Source: an uncultured Blautia sp.
GTDB taxonomy: Bacteria > Bacillota > Clostridia > Lachnospirales > Lachnospiraceae
Length of the DNA stretch: 64,000 nucleotides
Reading direction: 5' to 3'
Assembly (NCBI GenBank): GCA_937900135.1
Contig: CALCDJ010000045.1
Coordinates: 1-64,000 of the forward strand
In this document: positions 17,000-26,928 of the stretch, piece by piece
Position numbering within the stretch: the stretch's first letter is position 1
Layout: each line of letters begins with the position of its first letter
Translations under genes and position numbers: made by a program
Notes under the pieces: generated by a model
What the model was told of the DNA's origin: nothing
Database searches by the model: none
Seen by the model: the letters and a program-made list of their open reading frames with translations, nothing else

Positions 17000-17680
17000 A
17001 TGGATATTTTACGTGTGGAAAATCTGAAAAAAGTATATGGCAGCGGAGAGAACGCGGTGGCTGCCTTAGATGGGGTATCTTTTCAGGTGAAGCAGGGAGA
17101 ATTCGTAGCCATTGTGGGTTCCTCCGGCTCTGGAAAATCAACCCTTCTGCATCTGATCGGCGGAGTGGATCGTCCCACCTCTGGTAAGGTGTTCGTAGGG
17201 GGGATGGATGTGTATGCACAGAAGGAAGAAGAGCTGGCAGTGTTTCGGAGAAGACAGGTGGGCCTGATCTATCAGTTCTATAACCTGATTCCGGTTCTCA
17301 ATGTCCGGGAAAATATGACGCTTCCTGTATTGATGGATGGAAGAAAGGTGAATGAAAAAAGGCTGGAAGAGCTGATGGAATTGCTGAAGCTGAAAAAAAG
17401 AGAAAAGCACCTTCCCAATCAGTTGTCAGGAGGGCAGCAGCAAAGGGTATCCATAGGAAGAGCCCTTCTGAACGCCCCGGCTCTGCTTTTGGCAGACGAG
17501 CCTACAGGAAATCTGGATTCTGAAAACAGTCGGGAGATCATGAATCTTCTTCGGTATTCCAACAAAACCTACCATCAGACAGTGATCGTGATTACCCATG
17601 ACGAAAACATTGCGCTTCTTTCCGACCGGATTCTTGCGCTGGAAGATGGAAAGATCATCAGAGATGAGGTGATTCGATGA
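17000..17680 (+). CDS. ABC transporter ATP-binding protein, MacB/LolD type
   Basis: 226 residues. Walker A GSSGSGKSTLLH, Q-loop YQFYNLIPVL, signature LSGGQQQR, Walker B LLLADEPTGNLD and switch His in ITHDENIA. This family pairs with FtsX-type permeases and drives mechanical work rather than classical transport, for instance removing peptide antibiotics from their targets. It overlaps the permease gene by 4 bp (ATGA). Confidence 0.94.
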   Translation: MDILRVENLKKVYGSGENAVAALDGVSFQVKQGEFVAIVGSSGSGKSTLLHLIGGVDRPTSGKVFVGGMDVYAQKEEELAVFRRRQVGLIYQFYNLIPVLNVRENMTLPVLMDGRKVNEKRLEELMELLKLKKREKHLPNQLSGGQQQRVSIGRALLNAPALLLADEPTGNLDSENSREIMNLLRYSNKTYHQTVIVITHDENIALLSDRILALEDGKIIRDEVIR

Positions 17681-20265
17681 ATATTTTTTCAAGAATTACC
17701 GCAAAGACCATGAAGGAAAACAAAACAAGGACCATTGTGACCATTATAGGCGTCATTCTTTCAACGGCAATGATCACGGCAGTGGTAACTCTGGGAAGCA
17801 GTTTTCGGAATTTTCTGATCCAGCATACCGTGGAAACCGACGGAAACTGGCACGTGGCAGGAGAGGGACTGCCTGTTTCTAAGGCAGAAGAAATCGCCAG
17901 TCAGCCAGAAGTAAAGAAAAGCGCAGCGGTGACAGAAATAGGCTACGCCCTTTATGAGCCTCTGGAATCGCCCATGATGCCCTATCTGTATGTGCAGTCT
18001 CTTTCACGGGAGGCAATGGATCTGATGCCTGTTTTTCTTTCAGAAGGAAGAATGCCCGATTCTCCAGAAGAGGTAATCATACCGGACCATCTTCTTGCCA
18101 ATATCGGGGAAGAAACCATAAAGGTGGGGGATCAGCTGTCTCTGGAACTGGGAGAGCGCACCTATGAGGGGGAGCGGATGCATCAGACCAATTCCTATAT
18201 GGGAACAGAAACAAAGGCGGAAGAAAACTTTGTGCCAGAGGAGACAAAAGAGTTTCAGGTAGTGGGGATTTATGATTACGCGAGCTTTGTTCACTCTTTG
18301 GGAGCGCCGGGGTATGAACTCTATGCAGGACCTGGGAAAACAGATGGAACATATGTGGATCTTTATCTGGAATTGAACGATCCAAAAGAAGTGTACACAT
18401 TTATGGATACGTTCCTGAAAGATGTGGGAGCCGTAACCAATGTGGGACTGCTGCGCTGGTATGGTGTGGTGGACAATGAACATTTTAGTCAGGTTTATAT
18501 AGGATTGCTTGCCATATTGATCGTGGTGATCATGACGGGATCGATCCTTTTGATCTACAATGCTTTTTCCATTTCTTTTCGGGAGAGAAGCGCACAGTTT
18601 GGTCTTCTTTCTTCTTTGGGAGCAACGAAAAAACAGTTAAAAAGCGCGATGAGATACGAAGCCTTTCTGGTGAGTCTTCTGGGAATTCCCCTTGGGATTC
18701 TTTCCGGGATCGGGGGCATTGGCGTGACCCTTCATTTTATTGGAAAAGGGATTTCGTCCTGGTTTTATGGACAGGAAAAGGCAATTCCTCTGGTGGTGGA
18801 GCTCTGGTCCATTTTTCTGGCAGGGGGGATTGCGTTTGTGACCATCTGGTTATCCGCCTGGATTCCTTCCAGACGGATCAAAAAACTGTCTCCTATGGAA
18901 GCCATCCGTTCCAGTGAGAATATCAAGGTGCGGCCAAAAGAAGTGAAAACAAGTCCCTGGGTTTTTCGGCTTTTTGGCCTGTCAGGAATGATGGCAGATA
19001 AAAATTATAAGCGGGATCGGAAAAAATACAGAACAACGGTGGTATCCTTAAGTATCAGCATGGTGTTGTTTACAACCGCTTCTCTGTTTCAGACGTATCT
19101 TATGGAGACTGGCGCCTTTGTGCTGAAGGTTCCTTCCGTGGATGTGGAATGCTCCATGTATCAGCCGGAAAAACAAAAGGAAGCAGAAAAGATTCTTGCA
19201 AATCAGGAGGGGGTGACCAAACAGAAATACTATGACATAACCCAGTTTATGCTTCGGATTCCCAGGGAATACTTAAATCCCAATGTGGCAGGGGATGTGA
19301 CAGTTTTTGAAGAAGAGGAGGGAAAGATGTCCGTACTTTCCGGTACTTTGGTCATTCTTCCCGATGAAAGATTTGAAGAACTGAGAAAAGAAGAAGGAAT
19401 TTCAAAAAAATCCTATGAAGAACCCAAAGAGCTTCGGTTCCTCTATGTACCAGAGGTCAATGCTTATCATCCGTCTACCCAGCGTTATGAGCGTCAGAGT
19501 GTTTTCCAGGGGGAAGAGGAATGTGAGATAGAGATTGGTCAGATGCTTTACGAAGAAAACGAGGGAAAGGAAGAAACAAAATTTCAAAAAACAGGAACCG
19601 CAGTTCTGGGAAATTCCTTAGATGCGCTTCCAGGAGAACTGGGAACTCTGGAAGGAAGCAAAGTTTTTCTTTTGCCCCAGAGTATGTATGAAGAATTTCG
19701 AGAATTTTTTGCTTCGGATGGAATCCAGAGAGTTTATCAGCTTTGGTGTGAAGATTCCGGACGTGTATGTAAAAACCTGGAAAAAGAGTGGAAGGCCCTT
19801 GGAATTGAAGAAATGAGCATTACAAATCTGAGATCCTATTACGAGCAGGACCGGAGTACCTTAATGGCGATCCGGGTGCTGACGTATGGCTTCCTTATTC
19901 TAATCTCTCTGATCGCAGTGGCCAACGTATTTCATACCATTTCCACAAATCTCATGCTACGAAGAAAAGAGTTTGCCATGCTGCGTTCCATGGGTATGTC
20001 ACCGAAAGGCTTTAACCGGATGTTGTATTATGAATGTCTGATTTATGGAGGAAGATCCATTTTTTATGGAACGATTCTTACCATATTGGTGAGCTTTTTG
20101 ATCTGCAAGGTGATCGGCTTTGGCGCAGATACCGGTTTTGTGATGCCATATGGAGCCCTTCTGGTTTCCATATCAGGCGTGTTCCTGGTGGTATTTGCCT
20201 CCATGGTATATACCATGTGTAAAATCCGGAAAAATAATATTATTGAGGAATTGAAGATGACTTAA
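17677..20265 (+). CDS. FtsX family ABC transporter permease
   Basis: 862 residues. One N-terminal membrane helix (TIVTIIGVILSTAMITAVVTL), a ~240-residue extracellular domain, three helices around residues 275-405 with the FtsX fold (FSISFRERSAQFGLLSSLGATKKQ), a cytoplasmic linker, a second start helix, a second extracellular domain of ~250 residues, and three final helices (LRRKEFAMLRSMGMSPKG). Two FtsX domains in one chain means the complex probably needs a single permease per ATPase dimer. With the adjacent two-component system this forms a sensing and resistance unit for a membrane- or wall-active peptide; the peptide is unknown. Confidence 0.93.
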   Translation: MNIFSRITAKTMKENKTRTIVTIIGVILSTAMITAVVTLGSSFRNFLIQHTVETDGNWHVAGEGLPVSKAEEIASQPEVKKSAAVTEIGYALYEPLESPMMPYLYVQSLSREAMDLMPVFLSEGRMPDSPEEVIIPDHLLANIGEETIKVGDQLSLELGERTYEGERMHQTNSYMGTETKAEENFVPEETKEFQVVGIYDYASFVHSLGAPGYELYAGPGKTDGTYVDLYLELNDPKEVYTFMDTFLKDVGAVTNVGLLRWYGVVDNEHFSQVYIGLLAILIVVIMTGSILLIYNAFSISFRERSAQFGLLSSLGATKKQLKSAMRYEAFLVSLLGIPLGILSGIGGIGVTLHFIGKGISSWFYGQEKAIPLVVELWSIFLAGGIAFVTIWLSAWIPSRRIKKLSPMEAIRSSENIKVRPKEVKTSPWVFRLFGLSGMMADKNYKRDRKKYRTTVVSLSISMVLFTTASLFQTYLMETGAFVLKVPSVDVECSMYQPEKQKEAEKILANQEGVTKQKYYDITQFMLRIPREYLNPNVAGDVTVFEEEEGKMSVLSGTLVILPDERFEELRKEEGISKKSYEEPKELRFLYVPEVNAYHPSTQRYERQSVFQGEEECEIEIGQMLYEENEGKEETKFQKTGTAVLGNSLDALPGELGTLEGSKVFLLPQSMYEEFREFFASDGIQRVYQLWCEDSGRVCKNLEKEWKALGIEEMSITNLRSYYEQDRSTLMAIRVLTYGFLILISLIAVANVFHTISTNLMLRRKEFAMLRSMGMSPKGFNRMLYYECLIYGGRSIFYGTILTILVSFLICKVIGFGADTGFVMPYGALLVSISGVFLVVFASMVYTMCKIRKNNIIEELKMT

Positions 20266-20295
20266 ATTTCAGAGAGTTTTATCAGAAAAAATAGA

Positions 20296-20359
20296 AACGG
20301 CAGGAATGTTTGGAATCCCCTTCCATAGAAAAAAGGGAGAAATTTCCTGCCGCTTTTGT
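20296..20359. terminator. Bidirectional terminator between convergent genes
   Basis: CGGCAGGAA at 20298-20306 pairs with TTCCTGCCG at 20344-20352, with TTTTG after it on + and a T-rich run on -. It ends both the FtsX operon and the symporter gene. Confidence 0.7.
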
Positions 20360-21750
20360 TATGCTTTTTTTGTTTTGAAATGTTCTTTTACCAGTTTTAC
20401 CACAGTTCCGGACAAGAGGAAAAGGGCAATGAGGTTGGGGATGGCCATCAGTCCATTAAAGGTTTCTGCAATGCTCCAGAGAAGACCAAGATCCACGGTA
20501 GCGCCAAGGATGGCAACCAGAGAATATACCAGCATAAATGGACGGATCACTTTGATGGAGAATAAAAATTCAATACAACGCGCGCCATAAAGTCCCCAGC
20601 CGATCATGGTAGAGAAGGCAAAGCAGCACATGGCAACTGCAGTGAAAATAGAAACCCAGTTTCCATAAGTGGAGGTAAATCCAAGAATGGTAAGTTCCGC
20701 TCCCGCATCACTTCCATAAGCAACCGGGATACCACTGCAAAGGATGACCAGTGCGGTAAGGGTACAGATTACAATGGTATCTGTAAAAACTTCAAAGATT
20801 CCGAAAAGTCCCTGTTTTACCGGTTCCTGGGTATCTGCACAGGCATGGGCAATGGAACCGGTACCAAGGCCGGCTTCATTGGAGAAAATTCCCCGGGAAA
20901 CACCTTTTTTCATACTGAGGAAAAAGCTTCCCACAATACCGCCAGTCACAGCAGCCGGATTGAATGCGCCGGAAACGATGGACTGAAATACGCCTGGAAC
21001 GTGTTCAATATTTAAGAACACCACACCAAGAGCCAGAACAATGTACAGAAGAGCCATAAAGGGAACCAGCTTTTCTGTTACTTTTCCAATACGTTTTACA
21101 CCGCCCAGAAGAACCAGAGCAAGGAGAACGGCAAGAAGAATTCCAATAATCAGATTGCTTGTTTTTAACTGCGACTGATCAAGAATGTTGTAATTGAGCA
21201 GAGCAGAGTTAATGGCAGTGGTAATGGTGTTTGCCTGGGTGGCATTTCCGGTTCCGAATACGGTGAGCACACCGAAGGCAGAAAAGAGAACTGCCAGCCA
21301 TTGCCAGTTTTTGCTAAGACCGTTCTTTATGTAATACATAGGACCGCCCACGTAATCTCCGTTTTTGTTTCGTTCACGGAAGTGGACAGCAAGGGTAACT
21401 TCGGAAAATTTGGTACACATGCCAAGAAATGCGGAAATCCACATCCAGAATACGGCGCCGGGACCTCCAATAGCAATGGCTCCTGCCACGCCGGCAATGT
21501 TTCCGGTTCCTACGGTAGCTGCCAGGGCAGTACAGACAGCCTGGAACGGCGTCATGGTGCCATCAGAGGCTTCTTTTTTGTGGAACATACGCCCCAGAGT
21601 GGTTTTGATGGCGTAGGGGAATTTTCGGATCTGTATGAAGTTGGTACGGATACTTAAGTACAGTCCCACACCGATGATACAGATCATGGCCGGAACACCC
21701 CAGATAAAACTGTTCACGGCGCTGTTGACAGATTTGATGATCTCTAACAT
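20359..21750 (-). CDS. Sodium:alanine symporter, AGCS family
   Basis: 463 residues with about eleven membrane helices. Family motifs are clear: GVGLYLSIRTNFIQIR near the N-terminus, CTALAATVGTGNIAGVAGAI with the sodium site, FWMWISAFLGMCTKFSEVTLAV, GPMYYIKNGL, and SNEAGLGTGSIAHA. It imports alanine or glycine with Na+. It is monocistronic; its start ATG at 21750 follows an AAAGGTT-like weak ribosome site. The end overlaps the bidirectional terminator by one base. Confidence 0.94.
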   Translation of the reverse strand: MLEIIKSVNSAVNSFIWGVPAMICIIGVGLYLSIRTNFIQIRKFPYAIKTTLGRMFHKKEASDGTMTPFQAVCTALAATVGTGNIAGVAGAIAIGGPGAVFWMWISAFLGMCTKFSEVTLAVHFRERNKNGDYVGGPMYYIKNGLSKNWQWLAVLFSAFGVLTVFGTGNATQANTITTAINSALLNYNILDQSQLKTSNLIIGILLAVLLALVLLGGVKRIGKVTEKLVPFMALLYIVLALGVVFLNIEHVPGVFQSIVSGAFNPAAVTGGIVGSFFLSMKKGVSRGIFSNEAGLGTGSIAHACADTQEPVKQGLFGIFEVFTDTIVICTLTALVILCSGIPVAYGSDAGAELTILGFTSTYGNWVSIFTAVAMCCFAFSTMIGWGLYGARCIEFLFSIKVIRPFMLVYSLVAILGATVDLGLLWSIAETFNGLMAIPNLIALFLLSGTVVKLVKEHFKTKKA

Positions 21751-21872
21751 GTTTTTAACCTTTCTTTGTTTTTTTGGTTTGTCACTGTAATTCTATAGAG
21801 TGGAATAGTAAAATCATACCACATTTTCGTTGAAATGTACAGAAAATGTAAGGTTTTTCATGGACAGATAGA

Positions 21873-22196
21873 GGAAAACAAAGTAAAATCTTTAAAAAAG
21901 GCGATGAGATGCTTATGTATGTGGTAATGCTGGATCACCATCCGGTGGATGGGAAAATCAATGCCCGGCTGGGAGTGGATCTGCAGTTATCCGGGCATAC
22001 CCATGCGGGACAGATTTTTCCCATGGGACAGATTTCCTATGCCCTTGGAATTAATGAGCAGAATTATGGAATGGAGACGAAGGGGACGTTTCACAGAATC
22101 GTCAGTTCCGGTATGGGAGGCTGGGGATATCCGGTACGCACCGGAGGATGTTGTGAGTATGTACAGGTTCGGATTAAAGAAAAAGGAAGGTCGTGA
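21873..22196 (+). pseudogene. Metallophosphoesterase, C-terminal fragment
   Basis: Only ~100 residues remain: VVMLDHHPVDGK, the metal-binding LSGHTHAGQIFP and the end strand VSSGMGGWGYPVRTG, all as in YaeI/YkoE-like membrane-associated phosphoesterases of about 280-370 residues. The N-terminal metal motifs (DxH, GDxxD, GNH) are absent and the frame is blocked upstream at 21849. No ribosome site precedes the ATG at 21909. Remnant of a deleted gene. Confidence 0.75.
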
Positions 22197-22243
22197 ACAG
22201 TAATGGGCGGAGAGAAAAACTTTTTTTCTGGATGAGATATTGT

Positions 22244-22272
22244 TTGACTTTAGAAAACGGTTAGGATAAAAT
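22244..22272 (+). promoter_or_regulatory. Promoter of the lipoprotein gene
   Basis: TTGACT at 22244-22249 and TAAAAT at 22267-22272 with a 17-base spacer; start of transcription near 22279 leaves a ~60-base leader. Confidence 0.65.
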
Positions 22273-22342
22273 GTAGTCATCTTATACAAGAAAAGGTGCA
22301 AAAAAAGAGAAAAATTGTGAAAATTTAAAAAGGAGGGCGCCT

Positions 22343-23896
22343 ATGAAAAAACGATATGCATACCTGCTCACAGGAGCACTGGTTCTTTCTTCTCTTTCCG
22401 GATGCGGCAAAGAAACTCCAGAGGATATTCTGAAGGAAATGGCGAACAACACCAAGGAAGCAACGTCTTTTGCGGGAAATATGGATATGAATATGGCAGT
22501 GGATTTAAGTCAGAGCGGTGTATCCATGGGAGTAGAGCTTGGAGTTTCCGGAGACATGGAAGTGGTGAATGATCCCGCGGCATTTCATTTTGACGGGGAA
22601 GTTTATTTTAATATGATGAACCTGTCCATGGATATGGAAATGTATGGAGTGGAAGAAGATCAGGTACTGCATCTCTATACCAAGGTTGCCGATCAGTGGA
22701 CTCATGCGGAACAGTCTTTAGAGGAAGCCAATAAGGCACAGGAAGAAATGGATATGTCTAAGATATCCAGCGACATTCTCTCAAAAATGACCATGGAGGA
22801 AGAGACGAAGAAAGAGAAGGATCGGGAACAATACATTTTCCATACGGTACTCACCGGAGAGGAATTAAATAAGTGGTTGAGTAATATGGAAGAAATTTCC
22901 AAAGAAGATCTGGAAGAAGTGGGACTTTCTGAACTGGATGTGGATGTGGAGCTTGCTGTGGACAAAGAGAAAAAACTTCCGGCAGGCTTTACCCTGGATC
23001 TGAATGAGAGCCTTCAGAAAGTTCTGGATCAGGCCATGGAAGAACTGACAGAGGCATCTGGTCAGGAACTCAGCGCAAAAATCAGTAATTGTGCGCTGGT
23101 TCTGGAATTCCAGGATTTTAACACCATCGAGAAGATTGAAGTGCCAAAAGAAGCTCTGGATGTGGAGAGCATCTCTGGCGATGATCTGCTTTCCGGACTG
23201 GAAGGAGATGTTCTGGGAGCAGAAGAAGAACTTCTGGAAGAGGAAAGTGAGCCAGAGCTTAATGTAGAGGAGCCGGAGATCACGCCTACAGAAGCGCCGG
23301 AACCCACGGTAACAGAGGAACCGGAAGCAGAACCTACGGACGTTCCGGAAGAGGAAGAAGGAGAATTTGAACCGGAAGCGCCGAGACAGGCAGCAGATGG
23401 CTCCTATATCCTGGAAGATTATGATGAATCCATGGAAGTAAGTATTAAAACACCAGAAGGCTTCCAAGAGGGATATATGGATAAAAACTTTCTGAGTTAT
23501 TCCAAGGAGACTTCCGATCAGGGAGATACCTTTGTGTCCATGACCTATAACATCCAGCAGTTTGACGAGTATTATACGGAGCAGGATTTTATAGATGCTT
23601 TCATGGAGCAGGAGATGAGCGCGCAAGAGTATGGTTATAAGAGTCTGGAATGCAAGGAACCACAGACCATTCAGGTGGGAAATAAAAAATTTACCTGTCT
23701 TACCATGGATTTCTCTTATGACGGCACAGACAAGAATCGCCAGCTCTGTCTGTTGGCTCCGCTGGATGGAGAGAAATATCTTCAGTGTATGGTGAGCGAG
23801 AGCGCTCTGGAAGGTTCTTGCAGCCTTCAGGCAGATGAGAATCTGGTGAAACTTTTACTGGAAGGCGTTGTATTTGAAGAGAAGAATGTGTTGTAA
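22343..23896 (+). CDS. Surface lipoprotein with acidic Pro/Glu linker
   Basis: 517 residues. A type II signal peptide with lipobox LSGC (Cys at about residue 21) shows anchoring to the outer face of the membrane. Residues ~25-265 resemble the DUF6612-type lipoprotein fold (alternating strands, NNTKEATSFAGNMDMNM at its start); ~270-345 are a Glu/Pro/Thr-rich linker with a PTEAPEPTVTEEPEAEPT pattern; ~350-517 form a second compact domain (FLSYSKETSDQGDTFVSMTY) that resembles nothing I recognise. AGGAGG sits 9 bases before the ATG. The next gene starts 5 bp after the stop. Confidence 0.8.
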   Translation: MKKRYAYLLTGALVLSSLSGCGKETPEDILKEMANNTKEATSFAGNMDMNMAVDLSQSGVSMGVELGVSGDMEVVNDPAAFHFDGEVYFNMMNLSMDMEMYGVEEDQVLHLYTKVADQWTHAEQSLEEANKAQEEMDMSKISSDILSKMTMEEETKKEKDREQYIFHTVLTGEELNKWLSNMEEISKEDLEEVGLSELDVDVELAVDKEKKLPAGFTLDLNESLQKVLDQAMEELTEASGQELSAKISNCALVLEFQDFNTIEKIEVPKEALDVESISGDDLLSGLEGDVLGAEEELLEEESEPELNVEEPEITPTEAPEPTVTEEPEAEPTDVPEEEEGEFEPEAPRQAADGSYILEDYDESMEVSIKTPEGFQEGYMDKNFLSYSKETSDQGDTFVSMTYNIQQFDEYYTEQDFIDAFMEQEMSAQEYGYKSLECKEPQTIQVGNKKFTCLTMDFSYDGTDKNRQLCLLAPLDGEKYLQCMVSESALEGSCSLQADENLVKLLLEGVVFEEKNVL

Positions 23897-23901
23897 AGAA
23901 A

Positions 23902-24798
23902 ATGAACTTATTTAAAAAAATGACTCCATGGGAAAAAGAATGGAGAGCTCTTGAGAAACGGGAACAACAATATCTGGATAAGAAGAAAGCAAAGAAAATA
24001 TCGGCTCTGAATCAGCTTCTGGAAGATAAGGTTCCCCCAAACCTCCAGGGAAGACTGGATACCGCCTTTTCCAAAGCCTTTGGGCTTGTATTTGAAAAGG
24101 GAACGGGAATCATCGAAAAAACCTACAAAAAGCAGCAGATGGAGGAGGATTATCAGATCCATGCCTTTACCGCAGAGGTGAAGAAAGACCGAAAATCTCT
24201 GAGAAACTTTTCAAAAAAAGCAAATACTTCCGGAAATAAAAACCTTCTGCTTTCCGGTGTGGAAGGCGTGGGGCTTGGGATACTGGGAATTGGTCTGCCG
24301 GATATTCCTTTGTTTACAGGAATGATTCTAAAAAGCATTTATGAAATTGCCCTGCATTACGGATATGGATATGAAACAGAAGAAGAAAAATATTTTATTC
24401 TCTTATTGATCCGTTGTGCCCTTGCCAGGGAACGGGCATGGGAGAAGGCGAAGGAAAGAATGCAGGCCTTTCTTATAGAGGAACAGCTGCCTCCCTGCTA
24501 TGACCGGGAATTGGAAATCCAGAAGACAGCGGAAGTGTTATCCCAGGAACTGTTATATATGAAGTTTCTCCAGGGACTTCCTGTTGTGGGTGCTGTGGGC
24601 GGCGCCTATGACGCCATCTATTTAAATGCAATCCTTCAGTATGGAAAGATTGTGTATAAAAAGCGATTTTTATTGAAACATAAAGGAGACAAGCATGGAA
24701 CAGAATCAGGAAACAGGACTGCACTTAAAGAGAATTGCCAGGATTCACACGGATTTTCCAACCAAGTTCGGAATTCCTCATCAGAGCAATCGCATTGA
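23902..24798 (+). CDS. EcsC family protein
   Basis: 298 residues. The stretch from ~80 to ~255 matches EcsC-family proteins: SGVEGVGLGILGIGLPDIPLFTGMILKSIYEIALHYGYG is a glycine-rich hydrophobic hairpin followed by YFILLLI, and GLPVVGAVGGAYDAIYLNAI near the end is the second hallmark. The family is named after B. subtilis ecsC, whose biochemical role is unclear. It starts 5 bp after the lipoprotein gene. The last ~35 residues overlap the start of trmO by 104 bp and are compositionally odd (HKGDKHGTESGNRTALKEN), so the tail may be an extension caused by loss of an earlier stop. Confidence 0.78.
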   Translation: MNLFKKMTPWEKEWRALEKREQQYLDKKKAKKISALNQLLEDKVPPNLQGRLDTAFSKAFGLVFEKGTGIIEKTYKKQQMEEDYQIHAFTAEVKKDRKSLRNFSKKANTSGNKNLLLSGVEGVGLGILGIGLPDIPLFTGMILKSIYEIALHYGYGYETEEEKYFILLLIRCALARERAWEKAKERMQAFLIEEQLPPCYDRELEIQKTAEVLSQELLYMKFLQGLPVVGAVGGAYDAIYLNAILQYGKIVYKKRFLLKHKGDKHGTESGNRTALKENCQDSHGFSNQVRNSSSEQSH

Positions 24799-25399
24799 CG
24801 CTCTAAAGGCACAGATTATCTTTGAGCCACAGTACCGTAATCCAGATGCATTTCGGGGATTGGAGGAATATACCTATATCTGGCTGATCTGGGAGTTTTC
24901 TGAGGCAATCCGGGACGACTGGTCACCGACGGTACGCCCTCCGAGACTTGGGGGAAATATCCGGAAGGGTGTGTTTGCCACCCGTTCTCCCTTCCGCCCC
25001 AATGCCCTGGGTCTGTCTTCGGTGAAACTGGAACGGGTGGAATTTCATCCAGAGCTGGGACCGGTGCTTCATGTTACAGGCGCAGATCTGATGGATGGAA
25101 CTCCCATCTATGATATTAAGCCTTATCTCCCTTATGTGGACAGTCATCCCCAGGCATCCGGTGGATTCACCGATCAGATTGTGGATCATAAGTTAAAGGT
25201 GGAGTTTCCAGAAGGGCTTCTTAGTAAGATACCAGAAGAACAAAGAGAAGCATTACTGGAGGTTCTGGCCAATGATCCCCGCCCCGGTTACCAGAAAGAT
25301 CCGGAGAGAATTTATGGGCTGGCATTTGGAACCCGGGATATCCGCTTTCAGGTTCGGGAATCGGTGCTTACCGTATGTGAGGTAGAAGCGTATAAATAA
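24695..25399 (+). CDS. trmO: tRNA (adenine37-N6)-methyltransferase, TsaA/TrmO family
   Basis: 234 residues. N-methylates threonylcarbamoyl-adenosine 37 in tRNA-Thr in an S-adenosylmethionine-dependent reaction. Family signatures: FPTKFGIPHQS near the N-terminus, YTYIWLIWEFSEA, VRPPRLGGNIRKGVFATRSPFRPNALGLSSVKL and DGTPIYDIKPYLPYVDS; the C-terminal part (DPRPGYQKDPERIYGLAF) is the extra domain found in TrmO. ATG 24695 has AAAGGAG 8 bases upstream inside the EcsC-like gene. Confidence 0.92.
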   Translation: MEQNQETGLHLKRIARIHTDFPTKFGIPHQSNRIDALKAQIIFEPQYRNPDAFRGLEEYTYIWLIWEFSEAIRDDWSPTVRPPRLGGNIRKGVFATRSPFRPNALGLSSVKLERVEFHPELGPVLHVTGADLMDGTPIYDIKPYLPYVDSHPQASGGFTDQIVDHKLKVEFPEGLLSKIPEEQREALLEVLANDPRPGYQKDPERIYGLAFGTRDIRFQVRESVLTVCEVEAYK

Positions 25400-25482
25400 T
25401 TGAGAATGATAAAAAAACAGGACAAAAAGGAAAAATCCATTGCAAAGCAGCAGAACTTTGTGTAAAATAAAAAAAGATATGC

Positions 25483-25526
25483 AAGCCTTCCCGCATCAAA
25501 ACAGGCCGGGGAGGCTTTTCTTTTTG
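25483..25526 (+). terminator. Terminator after trmO
   Basis: AAGCCTTCCCG at 25483-25493 pairs with CGGGGAGGCTT at 25507-25517, then TTCTTTTTG. Confidence 0.8.
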
Positions 25527-25553
25527 CATAAGAATAACTAAAAGGAGCATTTT

Positions 25554-26912
25554 ATGGAACAGAAACAACATGTAATGGGAAGAAAACCAGTGCTGCAGCT
25601 TTTGGTATCCATGTCTATTCCCGTGGTTTTATCCATGTTTATTCAGGCTTTGTATAACATTGTGGACAGCATCTGGGTGGCAAAACTGGGAACAGATGCC
25701 ATCACTGCGGTGTCCCTGGCGTTTCCCCTGCAAAATATTGTCATGTCAGTGGGCGTGGGAATGGGAATTGGTATCGGTTCTGTGATTTCCATGAGCCTTG
25801 GAGCCAGGAATCGACAGGAAGCCAATCGGGCAGCGTCCATTGGAGTCGCGTTGGTGCTGCTTCACTGTGTAATCTTTGCTGTGGGCGGTCTGGCGATTAC
25901 AAAGCCCTTTCTTCGGATGTTTACCAATGATCCGGTGATTTATCAGTGGGCCTGCGATTATACCTATGTGGTGCTTTGTATTTCATTCGGAGAACTTCTG
26001 CAGATGTGTCTGGAAAAAATCTTTCAGGGTCTTGGAAAAATGAAAACCACCATGGTGATGATGGCAAGCGGCTGTATCATCAATATCATTCTGGATCCTA
26101 TTTTGATCTTTGGATGGTTTGGTTTCCCGGCTATGGGAGTAAAAGGAGCTGCCATTGCCACGGTGATCGGACAGATTGGAGCGTTTGTGATGTATCTGGT
26201 GGTTTGCGCCAGAGGAGATATTGGTGTGACTATTCATCCACGCTATATGAAGCCGGACAAAGAAATGGTTGGAAGGATTTATTCCATTGGGATTCCTTCC
26301 AGTCTGATGCTGGCTATGCCTTCTCTTCTGGTGGCGCTGTTAAACGGAATCCTGGCACAGCTGGATAAGGCGTATGTAGCTGTCTTTGGTTTGTATTTTA
26401 AACTTCAGACCTTTGTAAATATGCCTTCCAACGGTGTTGTACAGGGAATGCGTCCCATTATCAGCTTTAATTATGGCGCTGGAAACCAGAAGCGAGTGAA
26501 TCAGGCTGTTGGATATGCCATGAAGATTGTTGCCGGAATTATGCTGGTGGGAACCATCGCAGCAGTGGGAATGCCAGAATGGATTCTCCGGGCTTTTGAT
26601 GCAGATGAAAAGGTACTTTCTTATGGTATTACAGCGTTCCGGATTATTGGACTTGGATTTTTATTTTCCACTGTGGGAATTGTAAGCGCAGGTGTGTTTG
26701 AAGCGTTGGGAAAAGGAAAAGAATCTCTCTGGATTTCCCTGGTTCGCCAGTTTGTGATTATCCTGCCTCTGGGCTGGCTGCTGTCTCGGTTTATGGGGGC
26801 AGAAGGAATCTGGATTTCGTTTCCGGTGGCAGAAGCCCTGGCTGCGGTGATGTCAGTAATCCTTCTCAGAAAAGAAGGAATTTCCCTGAAAAAGACATAC
26901 AGGGAAAAATAA
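25554..26912 (+). CDS. MATE family efflux transporter
   Basis: 452 residues, twelve membrane helices in two six-helix halves. Family landmarks: SIPVVLSMFIQALYNIVDSIWVAKLG at the start, GMGIGIGSVISMSLGARNR, NIILDPILIFGWFGFPAMGVKGAAIATVIGQ and, in the second half, MRPIISFNYGAGNQKRVNQA. Such transporters exchange drugs or cationic compounds for Na+ or H+. ATG 25554 follows AAAAGGAGC. Monogenic; the next promoter starts 17 bp after the stop. Confidence 0.94.
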   Translation: MEQKQHVMGRKPVLQLLVSMSIPVVLSMFIQALYNIVDSIWVAKLGTDAITAVSLAFPLQNIVMSVGVGMGIGIGSVISMSLGARNRQEANRAASIGVALVLLHCVIFAVGGLAITKPFLRMFTNDPVIYQWACDYTYVVLCISFGELLQMCLEKIFQGLGKMKTTMVMMASGCIINIILDPILIFGWFGFPAMGVKGAAIATVIGQIGAFVMYLVVCARGDIGVTIHPRYMKPDKEMVGRIYSIGIPSSLMLAMPSLLVALLNGILAQLDKAYVAVFGLYFKLQTFVNMPSNGVVQGMRPIISFNYGAGNQKRVNQAVGYAMKIVAGIMLVGTIAAVGMPEWILRAFDADEKVLSYGITAFRIIGLGFLFSTVGIVSAGVFEALGKGKESLWISLVRQFVIILPLGWLLSRFMGAEGIWISFPVAEALAAVMSVILLRKEGISLKKTYREK

Positions 26913-26928
26913 CAGGGAAAAATAATAT

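Noticed and set aside
22865..23626. Open frame on the - strand, ~253 codons
   Set aside because: Antisense to the Glu-rich linker of the lipoprotein; composition is the complement of acidic codons.
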